Assembly (NCBI RefSeq): GCF_024137025.1
Contig: NZ_JAMYJR010000023.1
Coordinates: 1 to 64,000 of the forward strand
From: Paractinoplanes aksuensis
Lineage (GTDB): Bacteria > Actinomycetota > Actinomycetes > Mycobacteriales > Micromonosporaceae
DNA length: 64,000 nt
Direction of reading: 5' to 3'
The notes under the pieces were generated by a model. The model did no database searches. It was given only the letters and a program-made list of their open reading frames with translations, and was not told the DNA's origin. This document shows, one piece after another, positions 16,697 through 24,725 of this stretch. Made by a program: the position numbers and the translations under genes. Positions within the stretch are counted from its first letter, which is position 1. Every line of letters starts with the position of its first letter.

Positions 16697-18963
16697 TTCT
16701 CTTTCACCAGGAGTGCGACGGGGTAGGTACGCAGGAGTTCGGCCACCGAGAGGCGGTTCCCGCCGTAGCTGGTATTGGTGAACACTTCCGTCCAGCTGTG
16801 GCCGTCGAGTGACACTGCGGTGTCGCCCCAGCCGCTGTGGCGTGACAATCCGACCGGGAGCCGGGTGGTGATCGTCACGGCGCCGCCGCGGTCGAAGCCG
16901 AGGACGTGCTCGCCGCACCGGCCCTCGCCGAAGACCGGGCGGTAGCCGCCGAACAGTTCGGGGCGCTGCCGGCGCAGGCGCAGGGCGCGGCTGGTGACGA
17001 GCAGTTTGGCCGCGCCGGTCTCGTCGACCGGGGGCAGCCAGCCGTCGTCGAGGCGGGCCAGCAGCTCGCGGCGGGCGGCGAAGTCGACCGGGCGGCGGTT
17101 GTCCGGGTCGACCAGCGAGAAGTCCCACAGCTCGGTGCCCTGGTAGACGTCGGGGACGCCGGGCATGGTCAGCTGCACGAGTTTCTGGCCGAGCGAGTTG
17201 GACCAGCCGGGCGGCGTGATCGACTCGGCGAAGCCGGCCACCTCGCTGTTCAGGGCCGGGTCGTCGTAGATGCGATCGACCATGGTGCGCAGGGCCGCCT
17301 CGAAGCCCTCGTCGGGCTTGGTCCAGCTCGTGGCGTTGGCCGCCTCTTTGGCCGCCTTCAACGCGTACGCCTGGAGCCTCTCCCGCGAGATCGGCCACGC
17401 ACCCACCGCTGCCTGCCACACCAGGTGGGCCAGCGCCGGGTCGGGCAGCGGCGCGGCGCGAACCCAGCGGCGCACCACCTCGGTCCAGTCGCCGGGCACC
17501 TCGGACAGGACGGCGAGCCGCGCCCGCACGTCCTCGCTGCGCTTGGTGTCGTGGGTCGAGAGGGTGGTCATCGCGTCGGGCCAGTGGCGGCGGCGCTCGT
17601 CGTTGGCGTCGTGGAAGTTGTCGGGGGTGACGCCGAAGTCGGCCGGGTCGTTGCCGACCTCGTTGCGGGCGGTGAACCTGGTCCAGCGGTAGAACGCGGT
17701 GTCTTCGACGCCCTTGGCCATGACGGCGCCGGTGAACTGCTGGAACCGGGCCGCCAGTTCGTCGTCGGGGTTGCGCAACCGGGCGAGGACCTGGTCGAGC
17801 ACCGGGATCAGCTGAGGGCGCCGGCGGCCCGCCTCGGACCGGGCCCGGGCCAGGTGGCGCGAGCCGAAGGGCAGGTAGGAGCGGTAGACCGGGAAGCACG
17901 CGGCCAGTTCGGCCAGGGCCCGCGGGGCGGCCTCGATCTCGGGGGCGAGCCGGGCCATGCGGGCCAGTTCGGCCGCGAGCAGGACGGTGGCGGCGTGCAG
18001 CTTGGTCTCGTGCACCAGGTCTTGCCAGGACGTCTCACCACCGGTCAGGTGATGTTGCAGGGTGTCGAAGAAGGCCTCGGTGCCGGTGTCGACGAAGACG
18101 CCGCCGACCTCGGCCAGCGCGTCGTAGCCGGTGGTGCCGGCGACCGGCCAGTCCGGCATCTTCTCGCCCGGTTCGAGGATCTTCTCGACCACGAGCCAGG
18201 TGTCGGGGGCGGCGCGGTGCAGCCGTTCGAAGTAGGCGCCGGGGTCGCGCAGGCCGTCGGGGTGGTCGATGCGGATGCCCTGGACCAGGCCCTCGTCGAC
18301 CCAGCGCAGGATCTCGGCGTGGGTGGCGTCGAACACCTTGGGGTCCTCGACGCGCAGGCCGGCCAGGTCGACGATGGCGAAGAACCGGCGGTAGTTGAGC
18401 TCGCTGTCGCCGCGGGTCCAGTTGACCAGCTCGTAGTGCTGGCGGTCGTGCACCTCGCGCGGGGTGCCCTCGCCGGTGCCGTCGGCGATCGGGAACCGCT
18501 TGTCGAAGTAGCGCAGCTCGCCGTCCTCGACGCGCAGGTCGTCGAGCGCGTCGGGCGAGTCGGCCAGGGTCGGGATCAGCAACCGGCCACGCGACCAGTC
18601 GATGTCGTAGAAATCGGAAAACTCCGACGCCTGACCGCGGCGCAGCACGTCCCACCAGGTCGGATTGGCGGCAGGCACCGCGATTCCCGCATGGTTGGGC
18701 ACGATGTCGACCACCAGGCCCAGACCGGCGCCCTTCAACGCATCGGACAAATCGCGGAGTCCGTTGGAGCCGCCCAGGGCCGGGTTGACCTGGGAGTGGT
18801 CGACCACGTCGTAGCCGTGTTCGGAACCGGGAGTCGCGGTGAGCAGCGGCGCCGTGTAGAGGTGGCTGACGCCGAGGTCGGCCAGGTAGTCGGACAGCTC
18901 AGCGGTGGTCTTCAGCGGGAACTCGGGGCGGACCTGGACTCGGTAGGTTCCGGAAGGGGGCAA
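16693..18963 (-). CDS. treY: Malto-oligosyltrehalose synthase
   Basis: GH13 enzyme of 756 residues turning the reducing-end alpha-1,4 bond of maltodextrins into an alpha,alpha-1,1 bond. Typical sequence: GTYRVQVRPEFPL at the N-terminus, YDVVDHSQVNPALGG, VDIVPNHAG, GIRIDHPDGLRDP, WLVVEKILEPGE, TTGYDALAEVGG and STHDTKRSEDVRARL. The start is a TTG at 18963, immediately after the treX stop, with AGGACGG eight bases upstream; no ATG or GTG exists nearby in frame. It works between TreX and TreZ in the cytoplasm. Confidence 0.96.
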   Translation of the reverse strand: MPPSGTYRVQVRPEFPLKTTAELSDYLADLGVSHLYTAPLLTATPGSEHGYDVVDHSQVNPALGGSNGLRDLSDALKGAGLGLVVDIVPNHAGIAVPAANPTWWDVLRRGQASEFSDFYDIDWSRGRLLIPTLADSPDALDDLRVEDGELRYFDKRFPIADGTGEGTPREVHDRQHYELVNWTRGDSELNYRRFFAIVDLAGLRVEDPKVFDATHAEILRWVDEGLVQGIRIDHPDGLRDPGAYFERLHRAAPDTWLVVEKILEPGEKMPDWPVAGTTGYDALAEVGGVFVDTGTEAFFDTLQHHLTGGETSWQDLVHETKLHAATVLLAAELARMARLAPEIEAAPRALAELAACFPVYRSYLPFGSRHLARARSEAGRRRPQLIPVLDQVLARLRNPDDELAARFQQFTGAVMAKGVEDTAFYRWTRFTARNEVGNDPADFGVTPDNFHDANDERRRHWPDAMTTLSTHDTKRSEDVRARLAVLSEVPGDWTEVVRRWVRAAPLPDPALAHLVWQAAVGAWPISRERLQAYALKAAKEAANATSWTKPDEGFEAALRTMVDRIYDDPALNSEVAGFAESITPPGWSNSLGQKLVQLTMPGVPDVYQGTELWDFSLVDPDNRRPVDFAARRELLARLDDGWLPPVDETGAAKLLVTSRALRLRRQRPELFGGYRPVFGEGRCGEHVLGFDRGGAVTITTRLPVGLSRHSGWGDTAVSLDGHSWTEVFTNTSYGGNRLSVAELLRTYPVALLVKEK

Positions 18964-18964
18964 T

Positions 18965-21076
18965 TCACACCGTCCTGTCGAGCACGATGAGGGACCGGTC
19001 GGGCACCCAGATCTTGTGGCCGGCCTCGACGACGGCCGGGCGATCCGGCGACGGCTCGGCCGTCTCGATGACCTTTTCCCACTTCTCGCCGTATTCAGCC
19101 GGAGGGGTGGCGAATTCGATCGGGGCGTCGTGCGCGTTGAAGAAGAGCAGGAACGAGCTGTCGACGTGGCGCTGGCCGTACTGGCCGCGCTCGCGGATGC
19201 CCTCGCCGTTGACGAACAGGGCCACCGCGCGCCCGAAGTCGTTGCCCCAGTCGTCGCCGGCCATCTGGCGGCCGTCGGGGGTGAACCATTCCAGGTCGGG
19301 CAGGGGGTCACCGCCGCCGCGGGCGGTCACCGGCAGGCCGGTGAAGAAGCGCCGCCGCTGGAACACCTGGTGGCGGTGGCGGAACGCGGTGAGCCGGCGG
19401 GTGAACTCGAGCAGCTGCTCGTCGGCGTCGCCCCAGTCGATCCAGGCCAGTTCGTTGTCCTGGCAGTACGCGTTGTTGTTGCCCTGCTGGGTGCGGCCGA
19501 GTTCGTCGCCGTGCGAGATCATCGGCACGCCCTGTGACAGCATCAGCGTGGCCAGGAAGTTGCGCCGCTGCTTGGCCCGCAGCTCGAGCACCTTGTGGTC
19601 GTCGGTCGGGCCCTCGATGCCGCAGTTCCACGACCGGTTGTGGCTCTCGCCGTCGCGGTTCTCCTCACCGTTGGCGTCGTTGTGCTTGTCGTTGTAGGCG
19701 ACCAGGTCGTTGAGCGTGAACCCGTCGTGCGCGGTGACGAAGTTGATCGAGTGGAACGGTTTGCGGCCGTCGTCCTGGTAGAGGTCGGCCGAGCCGGTGA
19801 TCCGGGACGCGAACTCGGCCAGCGTGGCCGGTTCGCCCCGCCAGAAATCGCGGACGGTGTCGCGGTATTTGCCGTTCCACTCGGTCCAGTTGGGCGGGAA
19901 GTTGCCGACCTGGTAGCCGCCGGGGCCGACGTCCCACGGCTCGGCGATCAGCTTGACCTGGCCGACCACGGGATCCTGCTGGACGACCTCGAAGAACGTG
20001 GAGAGCCGGTCGACGTCGTAGAACTCGCGGGCCAGGGTCGACGCGAGGTCGAAGCGGAAGCCGTCGACGTGCATCTCGGTGACCCAGTAGCGCAGCGAAT
20101 CCATGATCAGCTGGAGGCTCTGCGGGCTGCGCACGTTGAGGCTGTTACCCGTGCCGGTGTAGTCCATGTAGAACTGCGGTTGATCGTCGACGAGCCGGTA
20201 GTAGGTGCGGTTGTCGATGCCCTTGAGCGACAGCGTCGGCCCGAGATGGTTGCCCTCGGCGGTGTGGTTGTAGACGACGTCGAGGATCACCTCCATGCCC
20301 GCCTTGTGCAGGGCCTTGACCATGCCCCGGAACTCCTGGGTCTGCTGGCCGAGCGTGCCCGTCGACGAGTAGCCCTGGTAGGGCGCGAAGAAGCCGAGCG
20401 TGTTGTAGCCCCAGTAGTTGCGCAGGCCCAGGTCGTGCAGGCGGTTGTCGTGCACGAACTGGTGGACCGGCATCAGCTCGACCGCGGTCACCCCGAGGCT
20501 CTTGAGGTGCTCGATGATCGCCGGGTGGCCGATCGCGGAGTAAGAGCCGCGCATGTCCTTCGGGACGTCGGGGTGCCGCTCGGTCAGGCCCTTGACGTGG
20601 GTCTCGTAGATCACCGAGTGGTGGTAAGGGATGTCGGGCCGGCGGTCGTTGCCCCAGTCGAAGTACGGGTTCACGACCACGCCCTTGGCCATGTAGGGCG
20701 CCGAGTCGAGATCCGACATCTGGTCGGGATTCTCCATGTCGTACGCGTAGAGCGACGGGTGCCAGTCGATGTCGGCGTCGACCGCCCGCGCGTACGGGTC
20801 GAGCAGCAGCTTGTGCGGGTTGTAGCGCAGCCCCCGGGACGGGTCGTACGGCCCGTACATGCGGTAGCCGTAGCGCTGCCCCGGCTCGACCCCGGGCAGG
20901 TAGGCGTGCCAGACGAACGCGTCCTGCTCGTGCAGCTGGACCTTGCGCTCGTTGCCGGACGGGTCGAACAGGCACAGTTCGACCGCCTCGGCCCCCTCGG
21001 AGAAGATCGCGAAGTTCGTGCCCGTGCCGTCGTACGTGGCACCCAGCGGGTACCGGTGACCAGGCCAAACCTGCAT
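18965..21076 (-). CDS. treX: Glycogen debranching enzyme TreX/GlgX
   Basis: Isoamylase-type GH13 protein of 703 residues. N-terminal CBM48 region (GATYDGTGTNFAIFSEGA), then YETHVKGLT, LMPVHQFVHD, LDVVYNHTAEGN, GFRFDLASTLARE (nucleophile), LIAEPWDVGPGGYQVG (acid/base Glu), NFVTAHDGFTLNDLV and AWIDWGDAD. It removes branches from glycogen to supply linear dextrins to TreY. ATG 21076 is chosen because GGGAG lies eight bases upstream and MQVWPGHRYPLG is the family's usual N-terminus. First gene of the leftward trehalose operon. Confidence 0.96.
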   Translation of the reverse strand: MQVWPGHRYPLGATYDGTGTNFAIFSEGAEAVELCLFDPSGNERKVQLHEQDAFVWHAYLPGVEPGQRYGYRMYGPYDPSRGLRYNPHKLLLDPYARAVDADIDWHPSLYAYDMENPDQMSDLDSAPYMAKGVVVNPYFDWGNDRRPDIPYHHSVIYETHVKGLTERHPDVPKDMRGSYSAIGHPAIIEHLKSLGVTAVELMPVHQFVHDNRLHDLGLRNYWGYNTLGFFAPYQGYSSTGTLGQQTQEFRGMVKALHKAGMEVILDVVYNHTAEGNHLGPTLSLKGIDNRTYYRLVDDQPQFYMDYTGTGNSLNVRSPQSLQLIMDSLRYWVTEMHVDGFRFDLASTLAREFYDVDRLSTFFEVVQQDPVVGQVKLIAEPWDVGPGGYQVGNFPPNWTEWNGKYRDTVRDFWRGEPATLAEFASRITGSADLYQDDGRKPFHSINFVTAHDGFTLNDLVAYNDKHNDANGEENRDGESHNRSWNCGIEGPTDDHKVLELRAKQRRNFLATLMLSQGVPMISHGDELGRTQQGNNNAYCQDNELAWIDWGDADEQLLEFTRRLTAFRHRHQVFQRRRFFTGLPVTARGGGDPLPDLEWFTPDGRQMAGDDWGNDFGRAVALFVNGEGIRERGQYGQRHVDSSFLLFFNAHDAPIEFATPPAEYGEKWEKVIETAEPSPDRPAVVEAGHKIWVPDRSLIVLDRTV

Positions 21077-21172
21077 GTCGTGCTCCCACCCCTCGACCGT
21101 CGGCGCTGCGTTGCGCAGAGCTGGGTCACCGCGGCACGAGCCTCTTGCCCGGCCCACCGCCGAAGTAACCGT

Positions 21173-21189
21173 CGAGAGTCATTCTCTCG
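21173..21189. promoter_or_regulatory. Inverted repeat upstream of treX
   Basis: Perfect CGAGAG-tcatt-CTCTCG in the 221-base divergent spacer between treX and the antiporter regulatory-subunit gene, about 100 bases from each start. It could be an operator for either operon; no regulator can be assigned. Confidence 0.3.
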
Positions 21190-21297
21190 GATGGCTCCGA
21201 CACTTTCCGCGCGGAGGATCCGATACCCAACGGAAGGGGACGTGACGAGCGTCGCGCTCCTGGTCACCCCCGGTAGGCTGCCCTAGGATCTGCGGGC

Positions 21298-21525
21298 ATG
21301 GGTAAAGGCGTTCGCATTCAGGAACTTCCCGGGCTCGGCACCCGGTACGACGTCGACCTGCACTCCGGCAGCGACCGCGTCTCGATCGTGGTCGGCCGCG
21401 ACGGCAAACGGCACCTCTACGTGTTCACCCAGGCCGGCGACGAGCCGGCCGCGGTGATCGAGCTCACCGAGGACCAGGCCCGCAAGGTCGGCGCCGTGCT
21501 CTCCGGCACCTTCTTCACGGACTGA
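21298..21525 (+). CDS. Antiporter regulatory subunit, short TrkA/KhtT-like protein
   Basis: 75 residues, starting MGKGVRIQELPGLGTRYDVD, the typical N-terminal domain of the KhtT-type regulatory subunits that accompany CPA2 cation/proton antiporters. Usual relatives are about 160 residues and carry a C-terminal TrkA-C domain that is missing here; the protein ends naturally at a TGA with no sign of frameshift. Four bases separate it from the antiporter gene, so the two form one unit. Confidence 0.8.
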   Translation: MGKGVRIQELPGLGTRYDVDLHSGSDRVSIVVGRDGKRHLYVFTQAGDEPAAVIELTEDQARKVGAVLSGTFFTD

Positions 21526-21529
21526 GCCT

Positions 21530-23008
21530 GTGCACGCGAATCTCATCGGGCTGGGCGCCCTGATCCTGGTGGCCGGCCTGCTCGCCCGTTTCGGGCGGCG
21601 CATGGGCCTGCCCACCGTGCCCTTCTTCATGCTGGCCGGTATCCTGCTCGGGCCCAGCACGGGCGGCCCGGTCGCCTTCGAGCATCCCGAAGACCTCGAC
21701 ATCCTGGCCCTGTTCGGCCTGGTCGTGCTGCTGTTCCACCTCGGCCTCGAGTTCCCGGTCGAGCAGGTGCTGGGCAGCGGCAAGCGGCTCTACATCGCGG
21801 CCGGGGCCTACATCGGCATCAACATCGGCGCCGGGCTCGGCCTGGGCTTCGCGCTCGGCTGGGGCGCCAAAGAGGCGTTCGTGATCGCGGGCGCGGTCGG
21901 CATCTCGTCGTCCGCCATCGCCACCAAACTGCTGATCGAGATGCGCCGGCTGGCCAACGCCGAGACCCCGGTCATCCTCGGCATCATCGTCATCGAAGAC
22001 CTGTTCCTGGCCCTCTACCTGGCCCTGCTGAGCCCGATCCTGTCCGGCGCGAACTCGGCCGGCGAGCTGCTGCTGCGCATCGGCATCAGCTTCGGCTACC
22101 TGGCCGTGCTGTTCGGGGTGGCCCGCTGGGGCGCCAAGTGGATCGGCAAGGTGCTCGACACCCGCGAGGACGAGCTGGTCGCGATCATCATGATCGGCCT
22201 CGTCGTGCTGGTGGCCGGCATCTCGGCCGACATCGGCGTCTCGGACGCGATCGGCGCCCTGATGATCGGCCTGGTCGTGGCCCGCACGTCGATCCGCGAG
22301 CGGGCGGAACGCATCGCCATCCCGCTGCGTGACGTGTTCGCCGCGATCTTCTTCATCGCGTTCGGCACCAGCATCGACGTCGGCGAGATCGGCTCGGTCG
22401 CCGTGCCGGTGCTGATCGCCGTCTGCATCACGGTGGTCACGAACGTCTCGGCCGGTCTGATCACGGCCCGGTTGTTCGGGCTCAACCAGCGCGGCGCGGC
22501 CAACGTGGGCCTGACCGTGCTCGGCCGGGGCGAGTTCTCGCTGATCCTGGCCACGCTGGCCGCCGGGGCCGGGCTCGACGACCGGGTCGGCCCGTTCATC
22601 GCGCTCTACGTGCTGATCCTGGCCGTGCTGGCGCCGATCCTGGCCGCCAACTCGAAGTACCTGGCCCGGATCATCCCCGACCGCCTGCTGCACGACCGCT
22701 GGCGTTACGTGCGGGAAGAGACGATCAGCACCGCCTGCACCCACCTCGACCGGATCAACATCACCGAGACCGACGAGGACGAATGCCAGGAGTGCGTCGA
22801 GCTCGGTGACACGTGGGTCCAGCTGCGCATGTGCCTGACGTGCGGCCAGGTCGCCTGCTGCGACGACTCGAAGAACAAGCACGCCACGGCCCACTACGAG
22901 GACAGCCGGCACCCGCTCATCCGCTCGCTGCAGGAGGGCGACGGCTGGCAGTACTGCTACGAGGACCAGACGCTGGTCCGCGAGCCCGCCGGATCGAGCC
23001 GTTCCTGA
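21530..23008 (+). CDS. CPA2 cation/proton antiporter with C-terminal UBP zinc finger
   Basis: 492 residues. Residues ~1-385 contain about twelve membrane helices of the KefB/CPA2 type (FFMLAGILLGPS, LVVLLFHLGLEF, GLTVLGRGEFSLILATLA). Residues ~395-480 form a zinc-finger UBP-like domain: CTHLD, DECQECVELGDTW, RMCLTCGQVACCDDS, HATAHYEDSRHPLIRS and QYCYED. In eukaryotes this finger binds the ubiquitin C-terminus; in bacteria its ligand is unknown. There is no TrkA-N domain. GTG start at 21530, coupled to the regulatory subunit. The end overlaps or abuts the ketoacyl synthase gene. Confidence 0.88.
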   Translation: MHANLIGLGALILVAGLLARFGRRMGLPTVPFFMLAGILLGPSTGGPVAFEHPEDLDILALFGLVVLLFHLGLEFPVEQVLGSGKRLYIAAGAYIGINIGAGLGLGFALGWGAKEAFVIAGAVGISSSAIATKLLIEMRRLANAETPVILGIIVIEDLFLALYLALLSPILSGANSAGELLLRIGISFGYLAVLFGVARWGAKWIGKVLDTREDELVAIIMIGLVVLVAGISADIGVSDAIGALMIGLVVARTSIRERAERIAIPLRDVFAAIFFIAFGTSIDVGEIGSVAVPVLIAVCITVVTNVSAGLITARLFGLNQRGAANVGLTVLGRGEFSLILATLAAGAGLDDRVGPFIALYVLILAVLAPILAANSKYLARIIPDRLLHDRWRYVREETISTACTHLDRINITETDEDECQECVELGDTWVQLRMCLTCGQVACCDDSKNKHATAHYEDSRHPLIRSLQEGDGWQYCYEDQTLVREPAGSSRS

Positions 23009-23994
23009 ACGCGGGTATAACCGGCATCGCGTACGCCCTGCCGGCCCGGACGGAGCTGACCGACGACCTGCAACAACGGGTCGCGGGCGGCCTGCCGGTG
23101 CCGGCCGGGCTGTTCCGGCGCACGACCGGGATCCGGCAGCGCCAGGTCGCGGCCGACGACGAGTACGCGTCGGACCTGGCCGTCGACGCCGCGACCAAGG
23201 TGCTGGCCGACACCGGCACCGACCCGCGCGACGTCGACCTGCTGCTGTTCGCCAGCGCGACCCGGGACATGACCGAGCCGGCCACGGCCCACGTCGTGCA
23301 GGCCGCGCTGGGCAGCCGGGCCCACGCGCTGGACGTGACCAACGCCTGCAACAGCTTCCTCAACGGCATCGACCTGGCCCGCTCGATGATCCTGGCCGGG
23401 CGGGCCCGGAAGGCGCTGGTGGTGACCGGTGAGACGCCGACCCGGGCCATGCGACCGCGGCTGCGCGGGCTGGCCGAGGCGCGGACGGCGTTCGCCGGGT
23501 ACACGTTCGGCGACGCGGGCGCGGCCGTGCTGGTCGAGCCGGTGGCCACGGGCGGCATCCTCGACGTCGACAGCGAGACCCACTCCGAGCACTGGGCGGT
23601 GGGCGGCATCTTCGGGGGCGGCTCGCGGCACCCGCGCAGCGAGGAGCACACGTATTTCAGCGGTGACGGGCGGCAGCTGCGCGAGGTGTTCGAACGGATC
23701 GGCGCCGGCCTGATCGAGCGCGTCTCGGCCCGTACGGGATGGGGCTGGGACGACTACGCCCGGGTGCTCGTGCATCAGGTGACGCTGCCCTACCTGGAAC
23801 GGTTCGTAGCGGTCACCGGCGTCCCGCGGGACAAGCTCGAGGTGACGGTGAGCGAGCTGGGCAACATGGCCTCGGCCTCGATCGGGGTGCAACTGGGCCG
23901 CGTACACCCGGACCTGAACCCCGGCGATCGGGTGCTCATGGTCGGGCTCGGCGGCGGTGTGAGCTTGATGACCATGGTGTGGGAGCTGTCGTGA
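23005..23994 (+). CDS. 3-oxoacyl-ACP synthase III-like condensing enzyme (OleA-like)
   Basis: Thiolase-fold condensing enzyme of about 329 residues with the catalytic triad Cys115 (VTNACNSFLNG), His257 (VLVHQVTLPY) and Asn287 (SELGNMASASIG). Glu91 in TEPATAHVVQ sits where OleA uses a glutamate base, but this alignment is from memory. FabH-type enzymes extend malonyl-ACP; OleA joins two acyl-CoAs. The start is uncertain: no ATG, GTG or TTG fits between the antiporter and the conserved AGITGIAYALPA. The most economical start is CTG at 23005, overlapping the antiporter stop as CTGA. First gene of the lipid-type set, GTGA-coupled to the glycosyltransferase. Confidence 0.8.
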   Translation: MNAGITGIAYALPARTELTDDLQQRVAGGLPVPAGLFRRTTGIRQRQVAADDEYASDLAVDAATKVLADTGTDPRDVDLLLFASATRDMTEPATAHVVQAALGSRAHALDVTNACNSFLNGIDLARSMILAGRARKALVVTGETPTRAMRPRLRGLAEARTAFAGYTFGDAGAAVLVEPVATGGILDVDSETHSEHWAVGGIFGGGSRHPRSEEHTYFSGDGRQLREVFERIGAGLIERVSARTGWGWDDYARVLVHQVTLPYLERFVAVTGVPRDKLEVTVSELGNMASASIGVQLGRVHPDLNPGDRVLMVGLGGGVSLMTMVWELS

Positions 23995-24725
23995 CGGCGC
24001 CGCTGTGGGTGATCGTGCCCGCCTACAACGAGGCGGCCCGGATCGGCGCCACCCTCGAGGCGCTGGCCGCGCAGACCGACACCGACTTCACGCTGCTGGT
24101 GGTCGACAACAACTCGACCGACACCACGCGAGCGGTGGTCGAGCAGTTCCGGGCGCCGTTCCCGGTGCACGTGCTCGTCGAACGTGAGAAGGGCGTGGGG
24201 TGCGCGGTCGACACCGGCTTCCGGCACGCGATCGCGGCCGGGGCGGTGCATTTAGCCCGTACGGATGCGGATTGCCTGCCTTCTCCCGGCTGGGTGGGCG
24301 CAGCCCGGGCCGCTCTGGTGGAGAGCGACGGGCTGGCGTGTGGTCGGATCACCGCCCGGCACGACGAGCACGGCCCCTTCGGGCGGGCGTTCTTCAGCCT
24401 GCTGGTGACGCTCGCGGCGACCTTCGGACGGGTGCGCCCGGCCCATCGCAGCGACGAGTTCAAAGCTCCGTACCGAATGCATGCCGGCAACAACATGGCG
24501 ATCACGGCCGCTCTGTACGAGGCGTGCGGCGGCATGCCGAGGCGGCCCTCCCCCACCGATCGCCTGTTCCTCAACCGGGTGCGCCGCACGACACCCGCGA
24601 TCGTGCACAGCCGGCACATGGTCGTGGCCAACTCGACCCGCCGGATCAAGGCGTACGGCGTGCTCGGCACCGCGAAGTGGTACCTCGACAAGGGCAGCGG
24701 CGCGCGCACGGCGGACCCCCGCTGA
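23991..24725 (+). CDS. Family 2 glycosyltransferase
   Basis: GT-A fold transferase of 244 residues. N-terminal VIVPAYNEAARIGATLEAL and VVDNNSTDTT bind the nucleotide, and RTDADCLPSPGW supplies the DxD metal motif. HAGNNMAITAALYEACGGMP follows in the acceptor half. A hydrophobic stretch near residues 135-150 (FFSLLVTLAATFG) may touch the membrane. The GTG at 23991 overlaps the condensing-enzyme stop as GTGA, and the stop overlaps the ligase ATG as TGATG. Its sugar donor and acceptor are unknown; context suggests a lipid or polyketide-like acceptor. Confidence 0.85.
   Translation: MTAPLWVIVPAYNEAARIGATLEALAAQTDTDFTLLVVDNNSTDTTRAVVEQFRAPFPVHVLVEREKGVGCAVDTGFRHAIAAGAVHLARTDADCLPSPGWVGAARAALVESDGLACGRITARHDEHGPFGRAFFSLLVTLAATFGRVRPAHRSDEFKAPYRMHAGNNMAITAALYEACGGMPRRPSPTDRLFLNRVRRTTPAIVHSRHMVVANSTRRIKAYGVLGTAKWYLDKGSGARTADPR

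Noticed and set aside
16697..17899. Extension giving a 978-residue TreZ frame
   Set aside because: Overlaps treY in a different frame with low-complexity content; the true start is the ATG overlapping the treY stop.
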